Shown here: piece after piece, positions 46,160-54,570 of the stretch
How positions within the stretch are numbered: the stretch's first letter is position 1
Layout of the letters: the number at the start of each line of letters is the position of its first letter
Assembly: GCA_902778935.1 (NCBI GenBank)
Contig: CACYZT010000009.1
Location: 1 to 59,334, forward strand
Reading direction: 5' to 3'
Source: an uncultured Bacteroidales bacterium
GTDB lineage: Bacteria; Bacteroidota; Bacteroidia; Bacteroidales; Paludibacteraceae
Length of the DNA stretch: 59,334 bases
Notes under the pieces: generated by a model
Seen by the model: the letters and a program-made list of their open reading frames with translations, nothing else
Database searches by the model: none
Told to the model about the DNA's origin: nothing
Translations under genes and position numbers: made by a program

Positions 46160-47418
46160 AGTGTGTGATTGATCACTCCGTCATAAATCCGTCTTACTTT
46201 CAGTCCCGCGTCGGACCACTTGATATTGTTCACTTCCGCCATACCCAGCTCATGCAGACTCTTGTACATAGCCGGGTACTTGACGATAGCGTAGATGGCG
46301 TCAGCCATCGCATCGATATCCCAGTAATCGGTCTTAATGGCGTGCTGCAAAATCTCTGCGCAACCCGACTGATGACTGATGATGGACGGACAACCTACCT
46401 GCATAGCCTCCAGCGGACTGATACCGAATGGCTCACTCACGGATGGCATGATATAGACGTCGCTCATCGCTAACATCTCTTGTACCTGCTTGCCGCGCAT
46501 GAAGCCCGGGAAGTGGAATTTGTCCGCGATGCCGCGTTTGGCTACCAGGTCTATCATCTCGGCCATCTTGTCGCCCGAACCGGCCATCACAAAGCGAACG
46601 CCGTCCGTCTTGCTCAGCACACGCGCTGCAGCCTCCACGAAGTATTCCGGTCCTTTCTGCATCGTGATACGACCGAGGAAAGTAACCAGCTTGTCCTTAC
46701 GCTCCGGTTTCTTGAACTCTTCCGGATGAGCCAGCGGCTCCACAGCGTTGTGCACCGTGCTCACCTTTCGCGGGTCGATACCGTATTTCTCGATTACCGT
46801 GTTGCGCGTCAGGTTACTTACGCATATGATATGGTCTGCCTCTTCCATGCCGCGTTTCTCGATGGAGAACACCGTCGGGTTCACGTTGCCGCGACTGCGG
46901 TCGAAGTCCGTTGCATGAACGTGGATGACTAACGGCTTACCGCTGATATGTTTCGCAAACACACCCGCAGGATAAGTCAACCAGTCGTGGCTGTGGATGA
47001 TATCGAAACTCAGACTGTGAGCCAGCACACTCGCTACCGCTTCATAGTTGCCGATTTCCTCAATCAGGTTGTCCGGATAGCGACCGGAGAAATCAATACA
47101 TCCGAGGTCGTTCGTACCGATACGGCGGAAGTCATAATTGATGCCGTCGCGGTAGTGATAGTACTCTTCCGGACTCATCTTGCCTTCCATCCGCGATTTC
47201 ACGTAGTCGTAACTGACGTCTTTCCAGACTACAGGAATACTGTTGGCTCCGATGATACGCAAAAAACTCTGGTCCTCGTCGCCCCATGGTTTCGGGATGA
47301 CGAACGTGATCTCCATGTCTTTCTGCTCACTCATGCCGCGAGTCAATCCGTAACTCGCTGTGCCCAAACCGCCTAAGATATGGGGAGGAAACTCCCAACC
47401 GAACATTAACGCTTTCAT
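46156..47418 (-). CDS. GT4 glycosyltransferase of the glycogen cluster (GlgA-like)
   Basis: 420 residues with the Rossmann fold of GT4: N-terminal MFGWEFPPHILGGLGTASYGLTRGM (substrate loop), DIIHSHDWLTYPAG, then FLGRITMQKGPEYFVEAA and the SEPFGISPLEAMQVGCP motif near 330. In Bacteroidota a GT4 of this type sits between the debranching enzyme and a GH57 protein and is thought to make or extend glycogen chains. Its stop is close to the following gene's start, and its own ATG overlaps the debranching-enzyme stop by four bases. Donor sugar (UDP- or ADP-glucose) cannot be read from the window. Confidence 0.9.
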   Translation of the reverse strand: MKALMFGWEFPPHILGGLGTASYGLTRGMSEQKDMEITFVIPKPWGDEDQSFLRIIGANSIPVVWKDVSYDYVKSRMEGKMSPEEYYHYRDGINYDFRRIGTNDLGCIDFSGRYPDNLIEEIGNYEAVASVLAHSLSFDIIHSHDWLTYPAGVFAKHISGKPLVIHVHATDFDRSRGNVNPTVFSIEKRGMEEADHIICVSNLTRNTVIEKYGIDPRKVSTVHNAVEPLAHPEEFKKPERKDKLVTFLGRITMQKGPEYFVEAAARVLSKTDGVRFVMAGSGDKMAEMIDLVAKRGIADKFHFPGFMRGKQVQEMLAMSDVYIMPSVSEPFGISPLEAMQVGCPSIISHQSGCAEILQHAIKTDYWDIDAMADAIYAIVKYPAMYKSLHELGMAEVNNIKWSDAGLKVRRIYDGVINHTL

Positions 47419-49409
47419 GATTGTGCCTCCTTTTCTTGAGCCTCAGCAGCAGCCTTCGCCTCCGCTTCCTCTCGTTGATATTTCTTAAGTGTATCCAACA
47501 AGCTGATCACAGCTGCTACACTCGATGCGCTACTCATGCCGCCGCGGCCTTTGTATGGAGGGTTGGCATCGTAGAACTCGTTCAGCGTACCGATGGTCAA
47601 CTCGTTCATCTCGGCCTCGAAGCCAACCAGCACACGCTCCATGAAACTTGCGCCGCTGTACTTATATACGTTCATATAAGCGCGCGAATAAGCTGTGATA
47701 GTGGACGGCCAAACGATACCGTTGTACAGAGCACGCTCGCGGTTGATGGCCGAGATGTCGTAGTACGGATGGTACAAACCGCTCTTCGGACTCAGACTGC
47801 GCAAGCCTTTCGGCGTCAGCAGTTCCTTCGTGCATATATCGACAACCGCTTTCTGCTGTTTCCGGTCAAGCGGACTGTACGGCAATCCTGCCGCCCAAAT
47901 CATGTTCGGACGAACCTCGCGGTTCTGATAGTTGTCGATCACGTAGTCGTTCAGATAGATACCGTTCCAGAACGTCTTTACGAACGCGTCTTTCGTGATC
48001 TCTGCTTGATATTCCATCAGGTCGGCACTCGTGTCTTTGCCCATCTCGCGAAGCATCTCCGCTGTGAACCGCATAGCGTTGTACCAAAGGGCGTTGATCT
48101 CAACCAGATAACCCGTACGGGGCACAATCGGCCAACCGTTCTCCATCGCATTCATCCAGCTCGCAGGACGATGAGTGCCATCGACCCAAAGCAAACCGTT
48201 CTGATGCAACTTCGCACGAGGATGGTTCTGTTTGCGATACCAACTGATGATGTCCAGACAGAGCTGACCATACAAATCGGCTGCCTCGCGTACCGTATAT
48301 TTGTGTGCGAATTTCTGACAAGCGCGAACGAACCAAAGCAGCACATCCGGCTCATCCATACCCGTCATCTTGTTCTCGTTGCCGCGGCCGTTCATGAAAT
48401 TCAAAATCTCTCCGATAGCCGTCTCGTCCACAATCGCCTTCCAGTATTCCGGACGGTCGATGTCCAGCGTGCAGCTCGCTACGGAGAAGAACGTCGTGCG
48501 GGCATCTGCCTTGAACCACGGGAAACCGGCTAACAGATAGCACTTGTCCCCTTCGCGTTTGTAGAACTGACTCGCGCTGTTCTTCAGAGTTGTGAACATG
48601 TCCAGACGTTTGTTGCGACGCTCCAGCTCTTTCTTCCAAACGGTCTTCAACTGACTCGTCTGACATTCTGTCACACCGCCGGCGAAGATAACACTCTCGC
48701 CTTTCTTCATCGGCAACTCGAAATAACCCGGTACTAACAAATCTTCTTTATACGCATAGCCGCGGTCGCGCTCTTTGCGATAAACGATATCTTTGTACCA
48801 TTGCGGGTCGTGGTGGTATTCCACTGCCTTGCTGAACTGCATGTACAGGTTCGGGAATCCCGGGTACATCCGGTTGAAACGGCCGTTCTCGCACTCGTCC
48901 ATGTTCGAGTTCGCTAACGGGTTCTCGTGCGTCAACTCGTTCACGCTGCGGAAAGCAAGGAATGGACGGAAACGAAGAATCGTCGGACTACCGGATTCAA
49001 GCAACGTGTAACGAATCAGCACACGCGGCTCGAAACTTACCAGTAAACGCTCTTTCTGCAATACCATCGCGCCTACGCGATACGTCGTGCGCGAAATCAA
49101 CTCGCAGTCAAACTCACGGATGTACTTGTGTCCGTTCGGACTGAAATGGTTCTCGCTGTATTCGTGCAGACCTAAGTTGAACTCAGCACCGTGTTGGATG
49201 ACCGTCTCGTCCAGAGAACTGAGCAACACGTAGTTGTCGTCCCCTAAGGTCGGAATAGGCATCACCAACTGGCCGTGGTACTTACGCGTGTTGCAATCAA
49301 CGATGGTCGTCGAGTTGTACACACCTGCACGGTTCGTTCGAATCATCTCTTTCTGAAGCGACCGCTCCAGATTAACAAGTACTGTCTTGTCAAAATTAAG
49401 ATAACTCAT
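47415..49409 (-). CDS. Glycogen debranching enzyme (amylo-alpha-1,6-glucosidase, GH133)
   Basis: 664 residues. It removes the alpha-1,6 branch stubs of glycogen. The N-terminal immunoglobulin-like part (RAGVYNSTTIVDCNTRKYHG) is followed by an (alpha/alpha)6 catalytic domain with LWVDGTHRPASWMNAMENGWP, VRPNMIWAAGLPYSPLD and SLSPKSGLYHPYY. It overlaps the GT4 gene by ATGA, so the two are translationally coupled. No promoter is evident directly upstream; a cloverleaf element of the opposite orientation occupies the spacer. Confidence 0.92.
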   Translation of the reverse strand: MSYLNFDKTVLVNLERSLQKEMIRTNRAGVYNSTTIVDCNTRKYHGQLVMPIPTLGDDNYVLLSSLDETVIQHGAEFNLGLHEYSENHFSPNGHKYIREFDCELISRTTYRVGAMVLQKERLLVSFEPRVLIRYTLLESGSPTILRFRPFLAFRSVNELTHENPLANSNMDECENGRFNRMYPGFPNLYMQFSKAVEYHHDPQWYKDIVYRKERDRGYAYKEDLLVPGYFELPMKKGESVIFAGGVTECQTSQLKTVWKKELERRNKRLDMFTTLKNSASQFYKREGDKCYLLAGFPWFKADARTTFFSVASCTLDIDRPEYWKAIVDETAIGEILNFMNGRGNENKMTGMDEPDVLLWFVRACQKFAHKYTVREAADLYGQLCLDIISWYRKQNHPRAKLHQNGLLWVDGTHRPASWMNAMENGWPIVPRTGYLVEINALWYNAMRFTAEMLREMGKDTSADLMEYQAEITKDAFVKTFWNGIYLNDYVIDNYQNREVRPNMIWAAGLPYSPLDRKQQKAVVDICTKELLTPKGLRSLSPKSGLYHPYYDISAINRERALYNGIVWPSTITAYSRAYMNVYKYSGASFMERVLVGFEAEMNELTIGTLNEFYDANPPYKGRGGMSSASSVAAVISLLDTLKKYQREEAEAKAAAEAQEKEAQS

Positions 49410-49560
49410 GATTGTGATTTAATATTAAGTAATGTATTGTTGTTATAATTATTTTTTCTAATTAATCTCACTACTATCCACTAAAAAATATCGTATTGAT
49501 TCTATAAATTACAGATATTAAATATTGATATTTTAAGTAAACGGATTTGATTTGAAAATG

Positions 49561-49719
49561 TTTTTTATGTTTATTGCTTTTGCAGGCTTTTACTCGTAGA
49601 GTGTGGGATTTAGTGGTAAAAACTATCCGAAAGCTTGCTTGCGAGGAGTTTTTAGCAGTAAAGCCCATGAGCGCTTTGCGCTAAAGCCTGCAAAAGGGTT
49701 TATCTATGTTTTTTTTTCT
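49561..49719 (+). repeat. Cloverleaf element, copy 1
   Basis: Ends: TTTATGTTTATTGC on the left, GGGTTTATCTATGTTTTTT on the right. Predicted stems: P1 of 15 perfect pairs (49577-49591 with 49682-49696), P2 ACTC-GTA-GAGT (49592-49602), P3 of 21 positions with purine mismatches (49604-49624 with 49647-49667) tipped by AAGCTTGCTT, P4 AGCGC-TTT-GCGCT (49670-49682). The element points opposite to both neighbouring genes. Confidence 0.85.
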
Positions 49720-49742
49720 AAATAATCTATCGTTCTATCGTT

Positions 49743-49830
49743 CTGTCGCTCTATCGGTAAATCGGTCTATCAGTCCGAAGGACGGTCTGTCAGCGCAAGC
49801 GGTCTGTATTCTGTCAGCGCAGCGGTCTTA
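49743..49830 (+). repeat. Mini-hairpin repeat cluster after the cloverleaf element
   Basis: Units with arms TCC-GAA-GGA, GCGCAAGC and GC-GCA-GC between CTGTCAG and CGGTC. With copy 1 of the cloverleaf and AT-rich DNA it makes up the whole 419-bp gap between 49409 and 49828; nothing else is visible there. Confidence 0.85.
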
Positions 49831-51072
49831 CAACTCGCTCACAAACTGCTTTATCCGCTGCTCCTCAGCGCGTTTGCAAATCAGTAGCGCACCTTGTTCC
49901 TCCGCAATAATCATATCGTCCACACCTTGCACAATCGCTATTTTGCCCGGCTCCAGCACGACGATATTGCCTTCCGCCTCATGGAAATAAGCCTTGCTGT
50001 GCAGACTCACATTCCGGTTCTCGTCTTTCTCACTCAACTCATACAGACTGCCCCAGGTGCCCAAGTCGCTCCAACCGAAACTTGACGGCAACACGTACAC
50101 ATTTTCCGCTTTCTCCATGATTCCGTAGTCGATGGAGATGTTCGGACATTTCGGGAAAATCTCTTCGATGAACTTCTCCTCGCGCTCTGTGCCCATCAGC
50201 AACTCGCCCTCACGGAAACGGTCTGCCACTTCCGGCAGCAAATAACGGAATGCCTCGCTTATCGTCTTCAGGTTCCAGATGAAAATACCCGAATTCCACA
50301 GGAAATCGCCGCTCTCCAGGAACACTTTCGCCATCTCCAAATTCGGCTTCTCCGTAAACGTCTTCACCGGATAAATCCCATCAAGTAATTCAGTCTGTGC
50401 TCTGTCAGCGTCAGCGGTCTGTATTCTGTCAGCGCAGCGGTCTTTTATAAACTGAATGTAACCGTACCCCGTCTCCGGACGAGTCGGCTTCATTCCCAGC
50501 GTCGCTATCGCATCGTGCTGACTCACGAACGCAAAAGCCTTGCTAATCGTCTCGCGGAATTTCTCTTCCTCCAGTATCAAATGGTCACTCGCCGCCACCA
50601 CGATATTCGCTTGCATCTCCGGCTTGCTCCAGTCGATATCTTGATAGTTCGGCAAACTACTGTTGCCGCCTTTTATCTTACCTTCCTTCGTGAAGCCCTC
50701 AAACTGCTTGCTCTCGTCTTTCGTCAAACCATAGGCTTTTTGCAGACACAACGCCCTTATATGCGCAGTCGCGTACGCGATACAAGGAGCCGTATTACGA
50801 CGCGCAGGCTCACATAAAATCTGACCTTCCGCCAAATCCGGTATCTGCTCCAATATCATCTGCTTATACGCCACATTCGTCACAATGAACACGTTCTCTA
50901 TCGGCACTAACGGACGAAAACGGTCCACCGTCATCTGAAGCAAACTTCTACCCGTGCCGAAAAAGTCCAGAAACTGCTTCGGCTTACTCTCGCGGCTGAA
51001 CGGCCAGAAACGACTTCCTACGCCGCCCGCCATAATCACGCAATAGTTATTTTGATTCTTATCTACCATCAT
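49828..51072 (-). CDS. manC: Mannose-1-phosphate guanylyltransferase, with a repeat-derived insertion
   Basis: 414 residues. The enzyme makes GDP-mannose for glycans. The nucleotidyltransferase signature GGVGSRFWPFSRESKPKQFL is at 16-35, the ASDHLI metal motif at 161-166, and ETGYGYIQF, VKTFTEKP and FLWNSGIFIWN follow. The C-terminal mannose isomerase half of the bifunctional enzyme is absent, as in the Bacteroidota single-domain type. Residues 210-229 (around ADRIQTADADRAQTELL) are translated mini-hairpin repeats between GYIQFIKD and DGIYPVKTF, where relatives have a few residues. The gene has a standard promoter over 150 bp upstream. Confidence 0.92.
   Translation of the reverse strand: MMVDKNQNNYCVIMAGGVGSRFWPFSRESKPKQFLDFFGTGRSLLQMTVDRFRPLVPIENVFIVTNVAYKQMILEQIPDLAEGQILCEPARRNTAPCIAYATAHIRALCLQKAYGLTKDESKQFEGFTKEGKIKGGNSSLPNYQDIDWSKPEMQANIVVAASDHLILEEEKFRETISKAFAFVSQHDAIATLGMKPTRPETGYGYIQFIKDRCADRIQTADADRAQTELLDGIYPVKTFTEKPNLEMAKVFLESGDFLWNSGIFIWNLKTISEAFRYLLPEVADRFREGELLMGTEREEKFIEEIFPKCPNISIDYGIMEKAENVYVLPSSFGWSDLGTWGSLYELSEKDENRNVSLHSKAYFHEAEGNIVVLEPGKIAIVQGVDDMIIAEEQGALLICKRAEEQRIKQFVSEL
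50385..50443 (+). repeat. Mini-hairpin repeats inside manC
   Basis: Units CTGTCAGCGTCAGCGGTC and CTGTCAGCGCAGCGGTC, separated by TGTATT, in the orientation antisense to the gene; reading frame kept. Confidence 0.88.
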
Positions 51073-51094
51073 TGTTTTGTATAGTTTTTCTTAG

Positions 51095-51163
51095 TATTAG
51101 ATCAAATCCTCAAATCTTCAAATCTTCAAATCCTCTAACCCCCTAATCCTCTAATCTTGCCGC
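51095..51163. repeat. Simple repeat of AAATCTTC / TAATCCTC units
   Basis: Tandem 8-9 bp units upstream of manC, followed at 51168-51214 by mini-hairpin repeats. Confidence 0.8.
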
Positions 51164-51167
51164 TATA

Positions 51168-51214
51168 TCAGTCTGTCAGCGAAGCGGTCTGTGTTCTGTT
51201 AGCGCAGCGGTCTT
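51168..51214 (+). repeat. Mini-hairpin repeat cluster
   Basis: CAGTCTGTCAGCGAAGCGGTC and CTGTTAGCGCAGCGGTC in the manC leader. Confidence 0.85.
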
Positions 51215-51227
51215 CCTAAAAATTGTG

Positions 51228-51258
51228 CAAAGATACAAAAACTTTTTCATATATGCAA
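51228..51258 (-). promoter_or_regulatory. Promoter of manC
   Basis: Minus strand TTG at 51258-51256, 20 bp spacer, TATCTTTG at 51235-51228. The leader of about 150 nt consists of the repeats above. Confidence 0.85.
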
Positions 51259-51302
51259 GCGCGCACGTACATTTTTATAAAAAATGTGCCTTTTTTGACT
51301 AA

Positions 51303-51345
51303 AATAGTAAAAAATCGTAAATCGTAAATCGTTAAATCGTAAATT
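51303..51345 (+). repeat. AATCGTA simple repeat at the gldD promoter
   Basis: Four copies of AAATCGTA/TTAAATCGT occupy the position where the -33 element of gldD would lie. Confidence 0.8.
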
Positions 51346-51350
51346 TTTTG

Positions 51351-51358
51351 TACCTTTG
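51351..51358 (+). promoter_or_regulatory. -7 box of gldD
   Basis: TACCTTTG; no TTG is found at the usual 20 bp upstream because simple repeat fills that site. Confidence 0.7.
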
Positions 51359-51387
51359 TATCGTATTTTGGCTCATTGTGTGCAAAA

Positions 51388-52032
51388 ATGAACAAAGAGA
51401 ATAGGGAAAATAGTTATTTATGTTTATCGCCGACGAACAACTGCAACCGCTTTAGTGGTGTGTTTGCGGTTTATCTTTGTTTATTTTTTATATTTTTTAC
51501 AGCTTGCACGAAAAACACTACACCCAAGCCTTACGGCTATTATCGTATCACCCCGCCCGACACAGCGTATATCCCTTTCGATAATTACCAATCACCAATT
51601 ACCAATTACCCGTACTCTTTCGCCCTTTCCACCAACGCTGTCGTTCAACCCCGAACGGACGAACCCTATTGGATTAACCTCTACTATCCCGCGTTGAATG
51701 CAACCATCCATTGTTCCTACAAACCCGTGCAAAACAACCTGCGCGAATTGACCAACGATGCACTCGAATTTGTCTATCGGAATGCCTCTTTTGCGAGCGC
51801 TATTCCTGAAAGCGAATATAGCCATCCCGAAGCACACGTGTACGGCGTTCTCTTTGATTTAGAGGGAAATACAGCTTCGTCCTGCCAGTTCTTCGTAACC
51901 GACTCCACGCGTCATTTCTTCCGCGCATCGGTCTATTGTAACTGCCCGCCGAACGCCGATTCGCTCGCTCCCGTGTACAACTATCTCCGCACAGACATCA
52001 TCCGCATGGTCGAATCTTTTGAATGGAAATAA
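51388..52032 (+). CDS. gldD: Gliding motility/T9SS lipoprotein GldD
   Basis: 214 residues from the ATG at 51388 (a TTG at 51376 would add four). GldD is a lipoprotein needed for gliding and for type IX secretion. The mature part matches the family: KPYGYYRITPPDTAYIPFD, LNATIHCSYKP, VYGVLFDLEGNTASSCQFF, DSLAPVYNYLRTDIIRMVESFEWK. The lipobox FFTAC puts the acylated Cys at residue 40, so the leader is unusually long. Codons about 10-34 coincide with a miniature cloverleaf element whose right end encodes the hydrophobic core (VYLCLFFIFF). A short ACCAATT repeat in codons 66-75 encodes YQSPITNY. Confidence 0.9.
   Translation: MNKENRENSYLCLSPTNNCNRFSGVFAVYLCLFFIFFTACTKNTTPKPYGYYRITPPDTAYIPFDNYQSPITNYPYSFALSTNAVVQPRTDEPYWINLYYPALNATIHCSYKPVQNNLRELTNDALEFVYRNASFASAIPESEYSHPEAHVYGVLFDLEGNTASSCQFFVTDSTRHFFRASVYCNCPPNADSLAPVYNYLRTDIIRMVESFEWK
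51415..51492 (+). repeat. Miniature cloverleaf element in the gldD signal-peptide region
   Basis: Left end TTTATGTTTATCGCCGAC and right end GGTTTATCTTTGTTTATTT match copy 2 (52061). The interior is reduced to an outer stem (CCG..AACA with TGTT..CGG) and one hairpin ACCGC-TTTA-GTGGT (51446-51459). It is read in frame by gldD. Confidence 0.75.
51585..51612 (+). repeat. ACCAATT simple repeat inside gldD
   Basis: TTACCAATCACCAATTACC with a further copy, in frame in the conserved N-terminal part of the mature protein. Confidence 0.7.
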
Positions 52033-52060
52033 CAAACAATGAATCATATAGATAAAATTT

Positions 52061-52218
52061 TATTTATGTTTATTGCCGACAGTGGTTGTTATCTCGTAGA
52101 GATGTAGGTTAGGATGATTGAGCGGCTTGGAAGCTTGCTTACGAAGACGCACAAGCAGCCTAAGCTACACAGCCCGAAGGGCAACAACCAATGGAGGGGT
52201 TTATCTTTGTTTATTTAC
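52061..52218 (+). repeat. Cloverleaf element, copy 2
   Basis: Ends TTTATGTTTATTGCC and GGGGTTTATCTTTGTTTATTT. P1 TGGTTGTT/AACAACCA (52083-52090 with 52183-52190), P2 ATCTC-GTA-GAGAT (52091-52103), P3 of 21 positions with four purine mismatches (52104-52124 with 52148-52168) tipped by AAGCTTGCTT, P4 GCCC-GAA-GGGC (52172-52182). Almost every stem base differs from copy 1, yet pairing is kept. The right end carries TATCTTTG (52202-52209), a possible -7 box 20 bp before tadA. Confidence 0.87.
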
Positions 52219-52228
52219 AATTTTTATT

Positions 52229-52666
52229 ATGACAGAGGATGAAAAATATATGAGCCTGGCGCTCGAGGAAGCGCGAAAAGCGCTTGCCGCTGACGAAATA
52301 CCCATCGGCTGTGTCATCGTCTGTCAGGGACAAATCATCGGACGCGGACATAACCTCACCCAGACGCTCCAGGACGTCACAGCGCACGCAGAGATGCAAG
52401 CCATCACAGCCGCAGAACAGACGCTCGGAGGCAAATATCTGCCGGACGCCACGCTCTATGTCACGGTCGAACCATGCCCTATGTGCGCAGGAGCCATCGG
52501 ATGGGCGCAAATCAGTCGAATCGTCTATGGCGCACCCGATCCCAAACGTGGCTACACCCTCTTCGCACCCCGCGTCCTACATCCCAAAACAACCGTCACT
52601 TCCGGCATCCTCGCCGAAGAATGTAAATCGCTAATACAGAACTTTTTTCAAAATAAAAGAATATGA
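52229..52666 (+). CDS. tadA: tRNA-specific adenosine deaminase
   Basis: 145 residues from the ATG at 52229. The frame is open further upstream, through the cloverleaf element, but the family N-terminus MTEDEKYMSLALEEA starts here. TadA converts adenosine-34 of tRNA-Arg(ACG) to inosine. The zinc site is complete: HAEMQAI with His and catalytic Glu at about 53-55, and PCPMC with the two Cys at about 83-86. The next gene overlaps by four bases (ATGA). Confidence 0.95.
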   Translation: MTEDEKYMSLALEEARKALAADEIPIGCVIVCQGQIIGRGHNLTQTLQDVTAHAEMQAITAAEQTLGGKYLPDATLYVTVEPCPMCAGAIGWAQISRIVYGAPDPKRGYTLFAPRVLHPKTTVTSGILAEECKSLIQNFFQNKRI

Positions 52667-54534
52667 AAATACCACACGTCCCATCAGCAGCTTTCCGCCT
52701 CGGCGCATTCGCCACGCTGGCAGCAGTCATCGTGCTTATCTTCCCGCGCTACAACAATGCCTTCCGTTTCCACTATGAAATAGGCAAACCCTGGGGCTAC
52801 TCAACGCTCACGGCGGATTTTGACTTCCCTATCTACAAAACCGACGAACAGATGGACCGCGACCAGAAACAACTCCTTTCTACCTTCGCGCCTATCTTCA
52901 AATATATCCCTCGCGTCCAGCGCGAAGTACGAGTCATCTCGCTCGCACACATGGAGTGGCTCCAAGCCGAAGGATACTCGCGTATCACTATCGGAAAAGA
53001 CAAATATCCTGTGTCCGACATCTTCACGCCCAAAACAGCCTTTACGCGTTACGGCTATGATTGTGCCATCAATCTAACCCTCGATACCGCCAAAACGGAG
53101 GACCTCCGCGATAAGCTCCTTCAGTCCATTTCGCCTACGCAGGGACTCGTGCAAAAGGGCGAAAAAATCATCGATAAAGGCGAAGTCGTAACCGAGCGTA
53201 CCTATCAGATTCTCAACTCTTTACGCAGGGCGTACGAAGATGAATCAATCGGACATAAACAGCGCACGCTCTCTATCTTTGGAGAGGCGATGTTGGTAGT
53301 CCTTTTCCTATGCCTGCTGGTCATTTATCTCTATGTCTTCCGCCTCAATTATCTCCAATCGACATCCACGGTTCTCTTCTATTGCCTCCAGATCTTCATC
53401 GTCATAGCCCTGGCGTGTCTGGCGTTGCGGTTCAATCTCTCTGTCTATCTCATCCCCTTCGCGTGGGTACCTATATTAACGCGCGTGTTCCTCGACTCGC
53501 GTACCGCCCTCTTCCTGCATATCACCACTATCCTTATCGCCTCAATTGTGGTTCCGGCGCCGGTGGAGTTCTTCTTCATCCAGATAGTGGTCGGAATGGT
53601 GGCTGTCTCGTCTCTCTCGGATATGACGCGCCGCGCACAACTCGTCCAGACGGCCGCTTGGATTCTCCTCTCGCAAGTAGTCTCTTATACCGCTATCACG
53701 TTTGCCCAAACGGGCGCTATCACGGCAATCGATCCTTGGATGTATTTCTATTTCTTCATCTGCGCACTCCTTACCGTCGGTTGTTACGGACTGATTTATA
53801 CTTTTGAGAAGATGTTCCATTTCGTCTCCTCTATCACGCTGGTTGAACTGACGGATGTCAACTCCGAACTCCTTCTCCAGTTGGCGGAAAAAGCACCCGG
53901 CACCTTCCAGCACTCCATGCAGGTCTCGAATCTGGCTGCTGAGGCGGCAAAAGCTATCGGAGCGAACGCCCTTCTTGTCCGTACGGGCGCACTCTATCAT
54001 GATATAGGTAAGATGGTGGACCCGCTCTATTTTGTGGAGAATCAAACAGGGGTGGAGAATCCGCTCCTTAAGATGGACCCGCGCGATGCGGCGCAAGTAA
54101 TCATCTCCCATGTCTCCGAAGGAGAGAAACTCGCACGCAAGCATCATCTGCCCGAAGCCATCATCAATTTCATTACTACCCACCATGGCACGTCGCTCGT
54201 GCGCTATTTCTACAATACTTATTGTAACGAGCACCCGAATGAGAAAGTGGATGAGTCGCTCTTCCGCTATCCCGGTCCCAGACCGACCACAGTCGAAGGA
54301 GCCGTTCTTATGATGGCGGACGCCATCGAAGCACGTTCGCGGAGCCTCACGGATTTCTCGGAAGCATCAATCGCACAAGCGGTTAATCAGATGATTGAGA
54401 GCCAGATAGCCGATGGCCAGTTCGCGGAAACGAAACTCAGCTTCAAGGATGTCGAAGACATCCGCCGTGTCTTCACCTCCCGCCTCACCGCCATGAACCA
54501 TCATCGCATCTCATACCCAACCCTGAACAAGTAA
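52663..54534 (+). CDS. HD-domain phosphohydrolase of the PgpH/YqfF type
   Basis: 623 residues. An N-terminal membrane segment is followed by an extracytoplasmic 7TMR-HDED domain (about 30-205), a seven-helix membrane bundle (about 210-395) and a cytoplasmic HD domain with ELLLQLAEKAPGTFQHSMQVSNLA, the HD pair in YHDIGKM and HVSEGEKLA. PgpH of this layout hydrolyses cyclic di-AMP; that is the best guess for function, though Bacteroidota nucleotide substrates for this branch are less tested. Its ATG overlaps tadA. The stop is followed by a mini-hairpin unit and cloverleaf copy 3. Confidence 0.9.
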   Translation: MKIPHVPSAAFRLGAFATLAAVIVLIFPRYNNAFRFHYEIGKPWGYSTLTADFDFPIYKTDEQMDRDQKQLLSTFAPIFKYIPRVQREVRVISLAHMEWLQAEGYSRITIGKDKYPVSDIFTPKTAFTRYGYDCAINLTLDTAKTEDLRDKLLQSISPTQGLVQKGEKIIDKGEVVTERTYQILNSLRRAYEDESIGHKQRTLSIFGEAMLVVLFLCLLVIYLYVFRLNYLQSTSTVLFYCLQIFIVIALACLALRFNLSVYLIPFAWVPILTRVFLDSRTALFLHITTILIASIVVPAPVEFFFIQIVVGMVAVSSLSDMTRRAQLVQTAAWILLSQVVSYTAITFAQTGAITAIDPWMYFYFFICALLTVGCYGLIYTFEKMFHFVSSITLVELTDVNSELLLQLAEKAPGTFQHSMQVSNLAAEAAKAIGANALLVRTGALYHDIGKMVDPLYFVENQTGVENPLLKMDPRDAAQVIISHVSEGEKLARKHHLPEAIINFITTHHGTSLVRYFYNTYCNEHPNEKVDESLFRYPGPRPTTVEGAVLMMADAIEARSRSLTDFSEASIAQAVNQMIESQIADGQFAETKLSFKDVEDIRRVFTSRLTAMNHHRISYPTLNK

Positions 54535-54542
54535 TGAAAGAA

Positions 54543-54563
54543 GGTCTTTCAGCGGAGCGGTCT
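54543..54563 (+). repeat. Single mini-hairpin repeat
   Basis: GGTCTTTCAGCGGAGCGGTC (loop GGA), 8 bp before cloverleaf copy 3. Confidence 0.8.
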
Positions 54564-54570
54564 AATAATG

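Noticed and set aside
47421-48533. 370-codon open frame on the plus strand
   Set aside because: Antisense to the glycogen debranching enzyme gene.
52061-52218. Cloverleaf elements as integron attC sites
   Set aside because: The terminal core GTTRRRY/RYYYAAC is not found, no integrase is visible, and the genes in between are conserved chromosomal genes rather than cassettes. A looser mechanistic likeness remains open.
52118-52228. N-terminal extension of tadA through the cloverleaf element
   Set aside because: The extension encodes low-complexity residues derived from the element, while the family N-terminus fits the ATG at 52229; a possible -7 box lies at 52202.
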